Below are positions 44,961-53,239 of a stretch of 64,000 nt of DNA, piece by piece (position 1 is the stretch's first letter; every line of letters begins with the position of its first letter). A program made the translations under genes and the position numbers. Below the pieces are notes generated by a model. The model saw nothing but the letters and a program-made list of their open reading frames with translations. It was not told where the DNA came from and did not search any database. The stretch covers positions 124,001 to 188,000 of the forward strand of contig JAUIHI010000006.1 of NCBI GenBank assembly GCA_030432295.1, given 5' to 3'. The stretch is from Anaerolineae bacterium (GTDB lineage: Bacteria > Chloroflexota > Anaerolineae > Caldilineales > Caldilineaceae).

Positions 44961-45908
44961 ATGACAACCAATTCCTCTGTAACAGCACCGACACCGGCCG
45001 CGGCCCAGGAAAAGGGCCAACGGATACACATCGGTGAATGGATCATCGAAAATCTGATCCGGCTGGCCGGTCTTTCCACTGTCCTTATCGTCGGGCTGAT
45101 CTTTCTCTTCCTCGTGCGCGAGGGCGGACCAGCCTTTCTGGACATCCCCCTGCGCCAACTCTTTGGCAGCCGCTGGTATCCCATCGAAGGCATCTTCGGC
45201 CTGCTCCCCCTGCTGGTGGGTTCGCTGATCGTCACTGTGGGCGCGGTGGTGATTGCCGTGCCTCTGGGCCTGATCTGTGCCATCTATCTGGGCGAAATTG
45301 CCCCTACCTGGCAGCGGGAAATCCTCAAGCCGCTGATTGAGATGCTGGCGGGTATCCCGTCGATTGTGTTGGGTTTTCTGGGGTGGGTTGTCCTGGCCCC
45401 GCTGATCCAAAATGCCGGCGCGGCCACGGGATTGACAGCCTTTACCGGCGCGATTATCCTGGCCTATATGTCCTTGCCCACAATCATCAGCATCTCGGAA
45501 GACGCGCTCTACGCTGTGCCAAAGGAGTACCGGGACGGTGCGCTGGCGATCGGCGCCACCCAATGGCAGACTATCTGGCGGGTGGTGTTGCCCGCGGCCC
45601 GCTCTGGCATTGTGATTGCGGTGATGCTGGGGATTGGCCGGGCGATTGGGGAGACAATGGCGGTGATGATGGTGACCGGCAACGCGGCCAATATTCCGGC
45701 CCTGAGCAGCGGGGTGATCTTCCAGCCGGTGCGCACGATGACGGCGACGATTGCCGCGGAGATGGGCGAAGTGGCCCAGGGCAGCCTGCACTACAACACC
45801 CTCTTTGGGATTGGGATTGTGCTCTTTGTGATTACTTTCGCCATCAATTCCCTGGCCGGGCGCATTGTCGGCACACGGGGCGCACGACGTACGGGAGCCA
45901 AGCTATGA
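44961..45908 (+). CDS. pstC: Phosphate ABC transporter permease PstC
   Basis: 315 residues, six membrane helices after a ~35-residue cytoplasmic N-terminus. The coupling (EAA-type) loop is YRDGALAIGATQWQTIWRVVLPAARSGI followed by LGIGRAIGETMAVMMV, typical of PstC. It forms the membrane channel with PstA. The start at 44961 was chosen over an upstream extension that overlaps pstS. The stop overlaps the pstA start in ATGA, implying coupled translation. Confidence 0.93.
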   Translation: MTTNSSVTAPTPAAAQEKGQRIHIGEWIIENLIRLAGLSTVLIVGLIFLFLVREGGPAFLDIPLRQLFGSRWYPIEGIFGLLPLLVGSLIVTVGAVVIAVPLGLICAIYLGEIAPTWQREILKPLIEMLAGIPSIVLGFLGWVVLAPLIQNAGAATGLTAFTGAIILAYMSLPTIISISEDALYAVPKEYRDGALAIGATQWQTIWRVVLPAARSGIVIAVMLGIGRAIGETMAVMMVTGNAANIPALSSGVIFQPVRTMTATIAAEMGEVAQGSLHYNTLFGIGIVLFVITFAINSLAGRIVGTRGARRTGAKL

Positions 45909-46750
45909 GCCGACAACAGATCAACCGACTGGCAACTGCCCTGATTACCGGCGTGGCGATTCTGGTGGTCGTGCCGATTGTACTGGTAATTCTCTTTGTC
46001 ATCTACAATGGCATCGGCACGATTAGTTGGGAATTTATCAGCGCGCCGCCCACCAACGGAATGCGGGAAGGGGGCATCTGGCCCGCGCTGCTGGGGACGA
46101 TCTTCCTGACCTTTGGGACGGCGATTATCTCCTTTCCCCTGGCGATTGGCGCGGCCATCTATCTCTCGGAATATGCCGCGGACAACCGGATGACCCGGAT
46201 GGTGCGCCTGGCGATTGTCAATCTGGCCGGCATTCCGTCGATTGTCTACGGGCTGTTCGGGCTGGGCGCGTTTGTCCTCTTTATGCAGTTTGGCACGTCG
46301 ATTCTGGCTGGCTCCCTGACGCTGGGTATCCTTACTTTGCCAGTGGTCATCAGCACCGCGGAGGAGGCCATCGCCTCGGTTCCCCAGCAGTTTCGCACAG
46401 TCAGCCTGAGCCTGGGTGCGACTCGCTGGCAGACCATCCGCCATCAGGTGCTGCCCCACGCCCTGCCCGGCATTCTCACCGGGATTATTCTGGGGCTGGG
46501 CCGGGCCGCAGGTGAGACCGCGCCGATTCTCTTTACGGTGGCGGCCTTCTATCTGCCCGATCTGCCCCACTCCATCTTCGACCAGACGATGGCCCTGCCC
46601 TATCACCTCTACGTCATCTCGACCCAAGTGCCGGGTATGCCGTTGAGCATCCAATACGGCACAGCCCTGGTCCTGCTGCTGATCGTTCTCTCCCTGACCC
46701 TCTCCGCCACTTTTGTGCGTACCAGTATGCGGCGGCGGCGGGAGTGGTAG
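45905..46750 (+). CDS. pstA: Phosphate ABC transporter permease PstA
   Basis: 281 residues with six membrane helices. PstA motifs are clear: TNGMREGGIWPALLGTIFLT, NLAGIPSIVYGLFGLG, and the coupling loop FRTVSLSLGATRWQTIRHQVLPHALPGI followed by GRAAGETAPILFT. It pairs with PstC. About 97 bp separate it from the first ATPase gene, containing ATCCGTG words but no strong terminator. The two distinct ATPases downstream suggest each permease may be served by a dedicated ATPase subunit. Confidence 0.93.
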   Translation: MSRQQINRLATALITGVAILVVVPIVLVILFVIYNGIGTISWEFISAPPTNGMREGGIWPALLGTIFLTFGTAIISFPLAIGAAIYLSEYAADNRMTRMVRLAIVNLAGIPSIVYGLFGLGAFVLFMQFGTSILAGSLTLGILTLPVVISTAEEAIASVPQQFRTVSLSLGATRWQTIRHQVLPHALPGILTGIILGLGRAAGETAPILFTVAAFYLPDLPHSIFDQTMALPYHLYVISTQVPGMPLSIQYGTALVLLLIVLSLTLSATFVRTSMRRRREW

Positions 46751-46847
46751 GAGGGGATCGGGGATTGGGGACAGGGTAATCCGTGGCAATCCAATCAATC
46801 CGTGCAAATCCGTGTCCTTTTTTTGACGGACATCGGCGGAGAAGTCA

Positions 46848-47609
46848 ATGATACAATCCAAAATTTCGATTCAGCATCTCTACTACACCTACGAAGACGG
46901 CATTGAAGCTCTGCGCGACATCAGCCTGGAGATTCCCGCCAACGAGATTTTTGTTCTCTTTGGCCCGGCCCGTAGCGGCAAATCCACGCTGCTGCGCCTG
47001 CTCAACCGTCTGTCGGACCTGGACGAAGGCACGGCGCGCCAGGGCACGATTCTCGTCGACGGCCAGGATGTCTTCGACCGTTCGGTCAATGTGAGCAATT
47101 TGCGGCGGCGGATCAGTATGGTTTTTGCCATGCCCACACCCCTGCCCGGCTCCATCTACGACAACCTGACCTACGGGCTGAAGATGGCGGGTATCCGGGA
47201 GCGGGGGGAACTGGACCGGCGGGTGGAGCAGTCCCTGAAGCAGAGCGCGCTCTGGGATGAGGTGAAGGATCGGCTGGGCGCTTCAGCCTTTGCTCTTTCC
47301 GGCGGCCAGAAGCAGCGGCTCTGCATCGCCCGCAGCCTGGCCCTGGAGCCGGATGTGGTGGTGTTGGACAATCCCACCTCCGGTCTCGACCCGATTTCTA
47401 CGGCGACGGTAGAGGAATCGCTCTTTGACTTGAAGGAGCGCTACACGATTATTATGGTTCCCCACAGCGTGCAGCAGGCGGCCCGGGTGGCGGATCAGGC
47501 GGCCTTTCTGCTCGACGGCGAACTGGTGGAAGTGGGCGAAGCGGGCAAGCTGTTTGTCCAGCCGACAGACCAGCGGACAGAGGATTACATTACGGGGCGG
47601 TTCGGGTAA
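46848..47609 (+). CDS. PstB-type ATPase with degenerate catalytic motifs (subunit 1)
   Basis: 253 residues, homologous to PstB. Walker A GPARSGKST (39-47) and the signature LSGGQ (150-154) are intact, and so is the switch His206. The catalytic glutamate after Walker B is replaced: VVVLDN places Asn at 175, and the Q-loop Gln is Ala94 (VFAMPTPLP). It should bind ATP but hydrolyse poorly with its own Walker motifs. It can still supply a working signature motif to a partner. The next gene encodes a PstB with the opposite defect, so the two probably form a heterodimer. SD GGAGAAG lies before ATG 46848. Confidence 0.88.
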   Translation: MIQSKISIQHLYYTYEDGIEALRDISLEIPANEIFVLFGPARSGKSTLLRLLNRLSDLDEGTARQGTILVDGQDVFDRSVNVSNLRRRISMVFAMPTPLPGSIYDNLTYGLKMAGIRERGELDRRVEQSLKQSALWDEVKDRLGASAFALSGGQKQRLCIARSLALEPDVVVLDNPTSGLDPISTATVEESLFDLKERYTIIMVPHSVQQAARVADQAAFLLDGELVEVGEAGKLFVQPTDQRTEDYITGRFG

Positions 47610-48365
47610 ATGGAAAACAAAATCGACGTTCGCGATTTCAATTTCTACTACAGCAGCTTTCACGCGCTGAAGGGGCTGACGATCCCCATCCGGGAGCGGC
47701 AGATTACCGCGCTGATCGGCCCGTCCGGCTGTGGCAAGTCGACTTTTTTGCGTTCGCTCAACCGGATGAACGACACCATCGCCGGGACCAGCGCCACGGG
47801 CGAAGTGCTGTTGGATGGCAAAAATATCTACGCCCCGGACGTGGATGTCACGGACCTGCGCAATCGGGTGGGAATGGTTTTTCAGCGACCCAACCCCTTT
47901 CCCCAGAGCATCTATGACAATGTGGCATTTGGCCCCCGGGTGACAGGCCGGGCCAGTGGCAGGGCGCTGGATGTGATTGTGGAAGAGAGCCTGGAAGGGG
48001 CCGGTCTGTGGGGGGAGATCAAACACCGGCTGCGGGATTCTGCGCTTTCCCTCAACCCCGGCCAGCAGCAGCGGCTCTGCATTGCCCGGGCCATCGCCGT
48101 AAAGCCGGAAGTGATTTTGATGGACGAGCCTTGCTCCGCGCTCGATCCGGTGGCGACGCTCAAAGTTGAGGAGTTGATGCGCGTTTTGGCAAAAGAGTAT
48201 ACAATTGTGATTGTGACCCACAATATGCAGCAGGCGGCCCGAGTCTCGGATTTTACCGGTTTCTTCTGGCTGGGCGAGTTGGTGGAATTCGGCCCAACCA
48301 CCCAACTATTTTCAACACCCCAGCAAGAGTTGACCGAATCCTACATTACCGGACGGCGCGGATAG
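47610..48365 (+). CDS. pstB: PstB-type ATPase with degenerate signature motif (subunit 2)
   Basis: 251 residues. Walker [10 protein letters not shown] (37-45), Q-loop Gln92, Walker B with catalytic Glu173 ([11 protein letters not shown]) and switch His204 are all canonical for PstB. The ABC signature, normally LSGGQ, reads LNPGQ (148-152): the serine that contacts the ATP gamma-phosphate and the first glycine are both changed. Paired with the preceding ATPase, its Walker site would meet that protein's intact LSGGQ and form one competent ATP site; the other site would be degenerate. Its ATG follows the previous stop with no gap, ensuring matched synthesis. Confidence 0.9.
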   Translation: MENKIDVRDFNFYYSSFHALKGLTIPIRERQITALIGPSGCGKSTFLRSLNRMNDTIAGTSATGEVLLDGKNIYAPDVDVTDLRNRVGMVFQRPNPFPQSIYDNVAFGPRVTGRASGRALDVIVEESLEGAGLWGEIKHRLRDSALSLNPGQQQRLCIARAIAVKPEVILMDEPCSALDPVATLKVEELMRVLAKEYTIVIVTHNMQQAARVSDFTGFFWLGELVEFGPTTQLFSTPQQELTESYITGRRG

Positions 48366-48388
48366 GGCTATCCAATAGTTTAGTTTAT

Positions 48389-48444
48389 CCACAGATTCCG
48401 CAGATTTTCACCCATTTTTTTGTGAATATCTGCGGAATCTGTGG
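48389..48444. repeat. 17-bp perfect inverted repeat between pstB and phoU
   Basis: Arms 48389-48405 and 48428-48444 are exact complements; the loop contains a run of seven T. It may reduce read-through into phoU. Confidence 0.6.
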
Positions 48445-48494
48445 CTAGCTCTTTTTTTGGATGCGCCTAAGCAACACAGCGAGGAGCATACGAT

Positions 48495-49166
48495 ATGTCT
48501 ACACGAGGACGTTTTGAACAAAAACTGACCGAATTGCGCGCCGATATTCTGGCTATGGGCAGTCTGGTGGACGAGGAGCTTCAACTGGCCCTCGAAGCCC
48601 TGCGCAATCTTGATCCAGCGCTTGCCCGGGCTGTCAACGAAAAAGATGTGGTGGTCAACCAGACCCGTTTCACCATCGAAGAAAAATGCTTTGCCCTGAT
48701 CGTCACCCAGCAGCCCGCGGCCCGTGACTTGCGCGCTATCATCACGGCAATGAATATGATTGTGGATTTGGAACGGATGGGCGATCAGGCCAAAGGCATT
48801 GCCAAAGTCGTGCGCCATCTCCAGAAGTTCCCCGAACAGGAACGTCCTACCGGGCTGGAAGCTATGGGGCAGATGGCGGGCAGTATGCTGCGCCAGGCGA
48901 TGACGGCCTACGCCCACGACAATGTGGACCTGGCCCGGCTGGTGGCGGGCCAGGACGACGAAGTGGACACAATCTACGCCCGTGTATTTTCCGACATTAT
49001 GTTGCGCATGGCCCAAGTGCAGCAGCCGGAGCAGATCGAAGCCTCCTACGAGATTCTGCGCTCGGCTCGCGAACTGGAACGCTTTGCCGATCTGGCAACG
49101 AATGTGGCCGAGCGGGTCGTCTATCTGGTCACCGGTTCTATGTCGGAGATCAACCAGGACGGATAG
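48495..49166 (+). CDS. phoU: PhoU phosphate signalling regulator
   Basis: 223 residues, two three-helix PhoU repeats. The metal-binding acidic motifs appear in VVNQTRFTIEEKCFALI, MNMIVDLERMGDQAKGIAK and YEILRSARELERFADLATNVAERVVYLV. PhoU links the Pst transporter to the PhoR-PhoB system and restrains phosphate uptake. It is the last gene of the phosphate island; a 20-bp perfect inverted repeat follows the stop. ATG 48495 has GAGGAG upstream. Confidence 0.93.
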   Translation: MSTRGRFEQKLTELRADILAMGSLVDEELQLALEALRNLDPALARAVNEKDVVVNQTRFTIEEKCFALIVTQQPAARDLRAIITAMNMIVDLERMGDQAKGIAKVVRHLQKFPEQERPTGLEAMGQMAGSMLRQAMTAYAHDNVDLARLVAGQDDEVDTIYARVFSDIMLRMAQVQQPEQIEASYEILRSARELERFADLATNVAERVVYLVTGSMSEINQDG

Positions 49167-49188
49167 GCGCAGGGAAGCGTACAACCAG

Positions 49189-49233
49189 CCACAAGAAACG
49201 GGAGAGCGATGATCGCTCTCCCGTTTCTTGTGG
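49189..49233. terminator. Bidirectional terminator between phoU and the aldonate dehydratase gene
   Basis: Perfect 20-bp arms (49189-49208, 49214-49233) with a 5-nt loop lie between convergent genes. There is no long T-run, so strength is uncertain. Confidence 0.65.
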
Positions 49234-49286
49234 TGCTGGGCAGATGCCACCGCCGTCAGTCGTCCGCGGTCTGCCGTCCGTCACTC

Positions 49287-50444
49287 CTAGGCAAACCAGG
49301 TCGTCCCCGGAAATTGATACTGGCGACCCACTTCTTCGTCCAGTTCCACACCGATGCCGGGGCGGTCGCTCATGTGGATGAAGCCATCTTTGATGATGTC
49401 CGTCTTCTCCTGGATGATCGTCGTCCAGTAGTCCCGGTGCAGCCAGTGGAATTCCAGCACCAGGAAGTTGGGCACAGTGGCGCAGACGTGGGCCGAGGCC
49501 AGCGTCCCAATCGGCGATGAAACGTTGTGGGGCGCAAAGGGAATGTAGTAGAGTTCGGCCATATTGGCGATCTTGCGACATTCGGACAGGCCGCCACATT
49601 TGGGAATATCGGGCATAATAATGTCCACCGCCTGCTGCTCCAACAGGTCCCGGAAGCCGTGGCGCAGGTAGAGGTTTTCCCCCGCGCAGATGGGATTCTT
49701 CGAGTGCTGCTTGACTTCACGCATAGCCTTCACATTTTCAGCGGGGACCGGCTCTTCCAGCCACATCAGGTGATAGGGAGCCAAATCCTGCACCAGACGG
49801 ATGGCGCTGGGCACGTCGAGACGGGTGTGTACATCCGCGGCCACGGCCACATCTTTGCCTGCGGCCGTCGTGACCATATCCACCAACTGTACCATCCGTT
49901 CGTGCTCCCACTGGATGGCCGTATAGTTGAAGGCGTCCTTCTGAAAGTCGGCCACTTCGCTGCCTTTGTAGCCGTAGGCGTCGATGTCCACATCGATTTT
50001 CAGGGCGGTGAAGCCCTTTTCCAGCACGTCGTCCACCACCTGTTTGATCTCGTCGAAGTTCATGCCCGGGGCCACCTGACAGTCGGCGTAGACCCGGATT
50101 TTGTCCCGGAATTTGCCACCCAGCAGCTCGTAGATGGGCACGTTCAGCGCCTTGCCCTTCAAATCCCACAGCGCGATTTCGATGCCGGTGAGCGCGGTGA
50201 TGAGCGCGCCGCCTGTGCCCCCGTCGAAGACGTGCTTGCGACGCATATCCTCGAAGATGGCGTCGATGGCGAAGGGGTCTTTGCCGATCAGCCGTTCTTC
50301 CAGATAGCCGATAATCGCGATGGCCTGCTTGCCGCCGTGGACACATTCGCCCAGGCCAGTGATGCCCGCGTCAGTGGTCACGCGCACCCACAGGTGCATC
50401 CCGTGGCCTTTGGTGGCAGCGGTTTTGATGGATGTGATTTTCAT
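49287..50444 (-). CDS. Enolase-superfamily sugar acid dehydratase
   Basis: 385 residues of the mandelate racemase/muconate lactonising subgroup. Metal ligands are Asp204 (AADVHTRLD), Glu230 (WLEEP) and Glu256 (CAGENLY); Lys149 (ALKID) and His306 (FAPHNVSSP) are candidate bases, and the Asp-x-His206 motif is typical of gluconate/galactonate-type dehydratases. It should dehydrate an aldonate to a 2-keto-3-deoxyaldonate. The neighbours complete a Weimberg-type pathway, so D-xylonate or arabinonate is a good guess. ATG 50444 follows AGGACA; the frame extends upstream but has no better start. Confidence 0.82.
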   Translation of the reverse strand: MKITSIKTAATKGHGMHLWVRVTTDAGITGLGECVHGGKQAIAIIGYLEERLIGKDPFAIDAIFEDMRRKHVFDGGTGGALITALTGIEIALWDLKGKALNVPIYELLGGKFRDKIRVYADCQVAPGMNFDEIKQVVDDVLEKGFTALKIDVDIDAYGYKGSEVADFQKDAFNYTAIQWEHERMVQLVDMVTTAAGKDVAVAADVHTRLDVPSAIRLVQDLAPYHLMWLEEPVPAENVKAMREVKQHSKNPICAGENLYLRHGFRDLLEQQAVDIIMPDIPKCGGLSECRKIANMAELYYIPFAPHNVSSPIGTLASAHVCATVPNFLVLEFHWLHRDYWTTIIQEKTDIIKDGFIHMSDRPGIGVELDEEVGRQYQFPGTTWFA

Positions 50445-50498
50445 TGGGGTGTCCTGTTTGGTTGTTGTTGGGGATGATGGCGATGGGTGGGAACACAA

Positions 50499-50590
50499 GA
50501 GACAGCGGACAGCGGACCGCAGACGAACGAATGCGAAGTATTGTCGATGCGTGCTTCGTCCGCCGTCCGCGGTCCGCCGTCAGTCGTCTC
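50499..50590. repeat. Imperfect long inverted repeat between dehydrogenase and dehydratase genes
   Basis: The two ends are related inverted sequences built from GCGGAC/GTCCGC words (GCGGACCGC facing GCGGTCCGC). A similar GTCCGCGGTCTGCCGTC word lies at 49259-49276. Confidence 0.45.
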
Positions 50591-52030
50591 CTACCCGTGC
50601 CCGACGTAAACGGTCTTCGTCCGAGTATAGAACTCAATCGCAGCCGGTCCCTGCTCTTTGAAGGTGTTGGCGCTGGAATGCTTGAAGCCGCCAAAGGGCG
50701 CTTGCAGAGCCAGCCCGGAGGAGGATTCGTTGATCTTCACCACACCGGCGTCGATGCGGTTGGCGAAGTGGAAGGCCCGCTGCAAATTGTTGGTGACGAC
50801 TGTGGCCGACAGGCCAAATTCGATGGCGTTGGCCTTTTCCAGGGCGTCGTCGAAGTCCCGCGCCCGGATGATGCCAATGACCGGGCCGAAGACCTCCTCC
50901 TGGGCGATGCGCATAGAAACGTCCACCTCATCGAAGACCGTCGGCTGGACGAAATAGCCGCCGTTCCCCGTTGGGCTGCCGCCCGCCAGCAGCTTCGCCC
51001 CTTCCTTCTGGGCGATGCCGATGTAGTCCAAATCGGTCTCCAACTGGCTCTGATCCACCGCCGGCCCCATCTGCACGCCGGATTCCAGCCCGTTGCCCAC
51101 CCGCAGGTTGCGGGCCGCGTCGGTGAGGGCGGCGGCAAAGCTGTCGGCGATGGAATCTTCCACAATCACCCGGCTGGTGGCGGTGCAGGCTTGTCCTGTG
51201 ACGCCGAAGCCCCCTGCCACAGTCAGAGCCACCGCCTGGGCAATCTCCGCATCCTTCAGCACAACCGTCGGATTCTTGCCGCCCATCTCCAACTGGACAC
51301 GGGTCAGGTTCGGCATCGCCTGGGCGTAAATGCCCATCCCCACCGAATAGGAGCCGGTGAAACTCACTCCGTCCACATCTTTGCTGCCGACGAGTGTATT
51401 GCCCACCGAGCGCCCGGAGCCGGTGATAAAATTGAGCACACCGGGCGGGATGCCTGCCTCCACCAGTGCCTCCACCAGCAGCAGGCCGATGTGGGGCGAG
51501 AGGCTGGCCGGTTTGAAGACGACTGTATTGCCGTAGATTAGCGCGGGGGCCATCTTCCAAGCCGGAATAGCCACGGGGAAGTTCCAGGGGGTGACGAGGG
51601 CGACGACGCCCAACGGCTCCCGGCGGGTGTAGAGCAGCTCGCCGGGGATGTTGCTGGGGAGGGTCTGGCCGCCCATCCGCCAGCCCTCGCCCGCTGCATA
51701 GCTAAAGATGTCCCGCGCCCGATTGACTTCGCCCCGAGCTTCGGCGAAAGTCTTGCCCTCTTCGCTGGTCAGCGCTTTGGCGAATTCGTCGCCCCGCCGG
51801 TCGATGATTTTGCTGGCCTTGTCCAGAATCGCGGCCCGGTTGGGGGGTGGTGTGTTGGCCCAGCCGCTCAGCGCTTCGTTGGCCGCGGCGATGGCCCGCT
51901 GGGTGTCCTCAATTGTCGCGCTGGGAAAGTGGCCCAGCAGTTCGCCGGTGGCCGGGTTGTGGTTTTCAAATGTTTCGCCGCTGGCGGATTCGACCCACTC
52001 TCCGGCGATGAGGTTTTTGTATGTGGTCAT
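50591..52030 (-). CDS. Aldehyde dehydrogenase, probable alpha-ketoglutaric semialdehyde dehydrogenase
   Basis: 479 residues. Catalytic Cys282 (GQACTATSR), general base Glu248 (QLEMGGKNP), Asn150 (TPWNFP) and the cofactor loop FTGSYSVG (224-231) are all intact. The class is that of succinate/glutarate and alpha-ketoglutaric semialdehyde dehydrogenases. In this gene set, oxidation of alpha-ketoglutaric semialdehyde to 2-oxoglutarate as the last step of a Weimberg-type pathway is the best fit. It is read between the FAH-family dehydratase and the enolase-type dehydratase on the same strand. Confidence 0.85.
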   Translation of the reverse strand: MTTYKNLIAGEWVESASGETFENHNPATGELLGHFPSATIEDTQRAIAAANEALSGWANTPPPNRAAILDKASKIIDRRGDEFAKALTSEEGKTFAEARGEVNRARDIFSYAAGEGWRMGGQTLPSNIPGELLYTRREPLGVVALVTPWNFPVAIPAWKMAPALIYGNTVVFKPASLSPHIGLLLVEALVEAGIPPGVLNFITGSGRSVGNTLVGSKDVDGVSFTGSYSVGMGIYAQAMPNLTRVQLEMGGKNPTVVLKDAEIAQAVALTVAGGFGVTGQACTATSRVIVEDSIADSFAAALTDAARNLRVGNGLESGVQMGPAVDQSQLETDLDYIGIAQKEGAKLLAGGSPTGNGGYFVQPTVFDEVDVSMRIAQEEVFGPVIGIIRARDFDDALEKANAIEFGLSATVVTNNLQRAFHFANRIDAGVVKINESSSGLALQAPFGGFKHSSANTFKEQGPAAIEFYTRTKTVYVGHG

Positions 52031-52108
52031 TGGGGTTTCCTGTCTGTTGGGTGGTACTGTGTTGATTGTTCTGTTGATGGGAGATGGATTGCGTAGTATG
52101 TAATCAGG

Positions 52109-52265
52109 CCAGTGAGCGCTGGTTGAGTAGCCGTCAGAATCCGAAGGATTCTGCGTCTGCGAGGCGTATCGAAACCAAGCGAACGGATTACGCCACAGAA
52201 ACGAGTCAACCCGCTAGGTTTCGATACGGCGGGAAAAAGCCCCCGCCTACTCAACCGGCGCTGGT
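52109..52265 (-). repeat. Dispersed palindromic repeat, copy D (inverted)
   Basis: Same family as copies A-C but on the minus strand: CCAGTGAGCGCTGGTTGAGTAG at the left, split here only for reading, and CTACTCAACCGGCGCTGGT at the right, with internal GAATCCGAAGGATTC and TATCGAAACC/GGTTTCGATA. It separates the dehydrogenase and FAH genes, so the transcript runs through it if they are one operon. Confidence 0.8.
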
Positions 52266-52279
52266 ATTGTGCAATAGAT

Positions 52280-53095
52280 CTACCCAACCCCATTCTCCAG
52301 CGCCATCCCCCCAATCGTCACCCGGATCACATCCCCCGAATGGAGGGTGAAATCGTCGGGAGGGACAATGCCCGTGCCGGTCATCAGGAACGCGCCGTGG
52401 GGGAAAGTGAGTTCCCGGAAGAGCCAGTCGGCCAGTTCGGGGAAGGTACGCTTCATGCGGCTGGTGGCGGTGTCACCGGCAAAGGCAACCGCACCGCTAC
52501 GTGTGATTTCCAATTGAATGGGCAAGTCCGCCAGTTCAGCCGCGCTGAGCAGACGAATGGCGGGGCCGATCGCGCAGGAGCCATTGTAAGTCTTGGCCTG
52601 GGGCAGATAGAGGGGATTCTCGCCTTCGATGTCCCGGCTGGACATATCGTTGCCGACGGTATAGCCGACAATCTCGCCGCTGGCGTTGATAACCAGCACC
52701 AGCTCCGGCTCTGGCACATTCCAGGTGGTGTCGGCCCGGATACGCACATTCTGGCCGTGGCCGACTGTGCGCCAGCCCACCTGCTTGAAGAAAATCTCCG
52801 GGCGATCCGCGTCGTAGACCTGCTGGTAGACATCAGCGGAAGTCTTGGATTCGGCCTTGCGTGCGTCCCGGCTGCGCAGATACGTGACGCCGCTGCCCCA
52901 GACTTCCTGGGCTGCATCAATCGGCGCGAGCAGTTCGCCGCTGGCAGATTCATCGGTTTTGAGTTGGCCGATCAACGCGCCCAAACCAGCCGCGGGCAGG
53001 GCCAGCAGCCCGCTGAGGGTGACGCCAGCGGGCAAAAATTTGCCATCCACAGCCCAGCGCGGGCCGGTTGTGGTGTTGTGTCGGGTCAGGTCCAT
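52280..53095 (-). CDS. Fumarylacetoacetate hydrolase-fold 2-keto-3-deoxyaldonate dehydratase
   Basis: 271 residues of the FAH fold. Metal-binding acidic residues lie in WNVPEPELVLVI (Glu-x-Glu) and GYTVGNDMSSRDIEGENP (Asp). The C-terminal GTGIVPPDDFTLHSGDVIRVTI is the conserved closing strand. The nearest characterised role is dehydration of 2-keto-3-deoxy-arabinonate or -xylonate to alpha-ketoglutaric semialdehyde, which the next gene's product would oxidise. An acylpyruvase activity is the alternative. It is the first gene of the three-gene pathway; a good promoter was not found in the 144 bp upstream. Confidence 0.8.
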   Translation of the reverse strand: MDLTRHNTTTGPRWAVDGKFLPAGVTLSGLLALPAAGLGALIGQLKTDESASGELLAPIDAAQEVWGSGVTYLRSRDARKAESKTSADVYQQVYDADRPEIFFKQVGWRTVGHGQNVRIRADTTWNVPEPELVLVINASGEIVGYTVGNDMSSRDIEGENPLYLPQAKTYNGSCAIGPAIRLLSAAELADLPIQLEITRSGAVAFAGDTATSRMKRTFPELADWLFRELTFPHGAFLMTGTGIVPPDDFTLHSGDVIRVTIGGMALENGVG

Positions 53096-53239
53096 AGGAG
53101 TACTCCTTCGAGTGGGGAAGAGAGAGCGAATAACGAATGGTCGTATGGGTTATGGTACGCCAAAAGTGTGATCCCTGCAAGACGCGACGAACTGGCAGAT
53201 TTTAGAAATAGGCTCTGCTGATTTGCTCCAATAGCCCCT

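Noticed and set aside
46848-47609. First PstB-like gene as a decaying pseudogene
   Set aside because: Full length, no stop or frameshift, intact P-loop and signature, directly abutting the next gene. The changes are confined to residues expected in one composite site.
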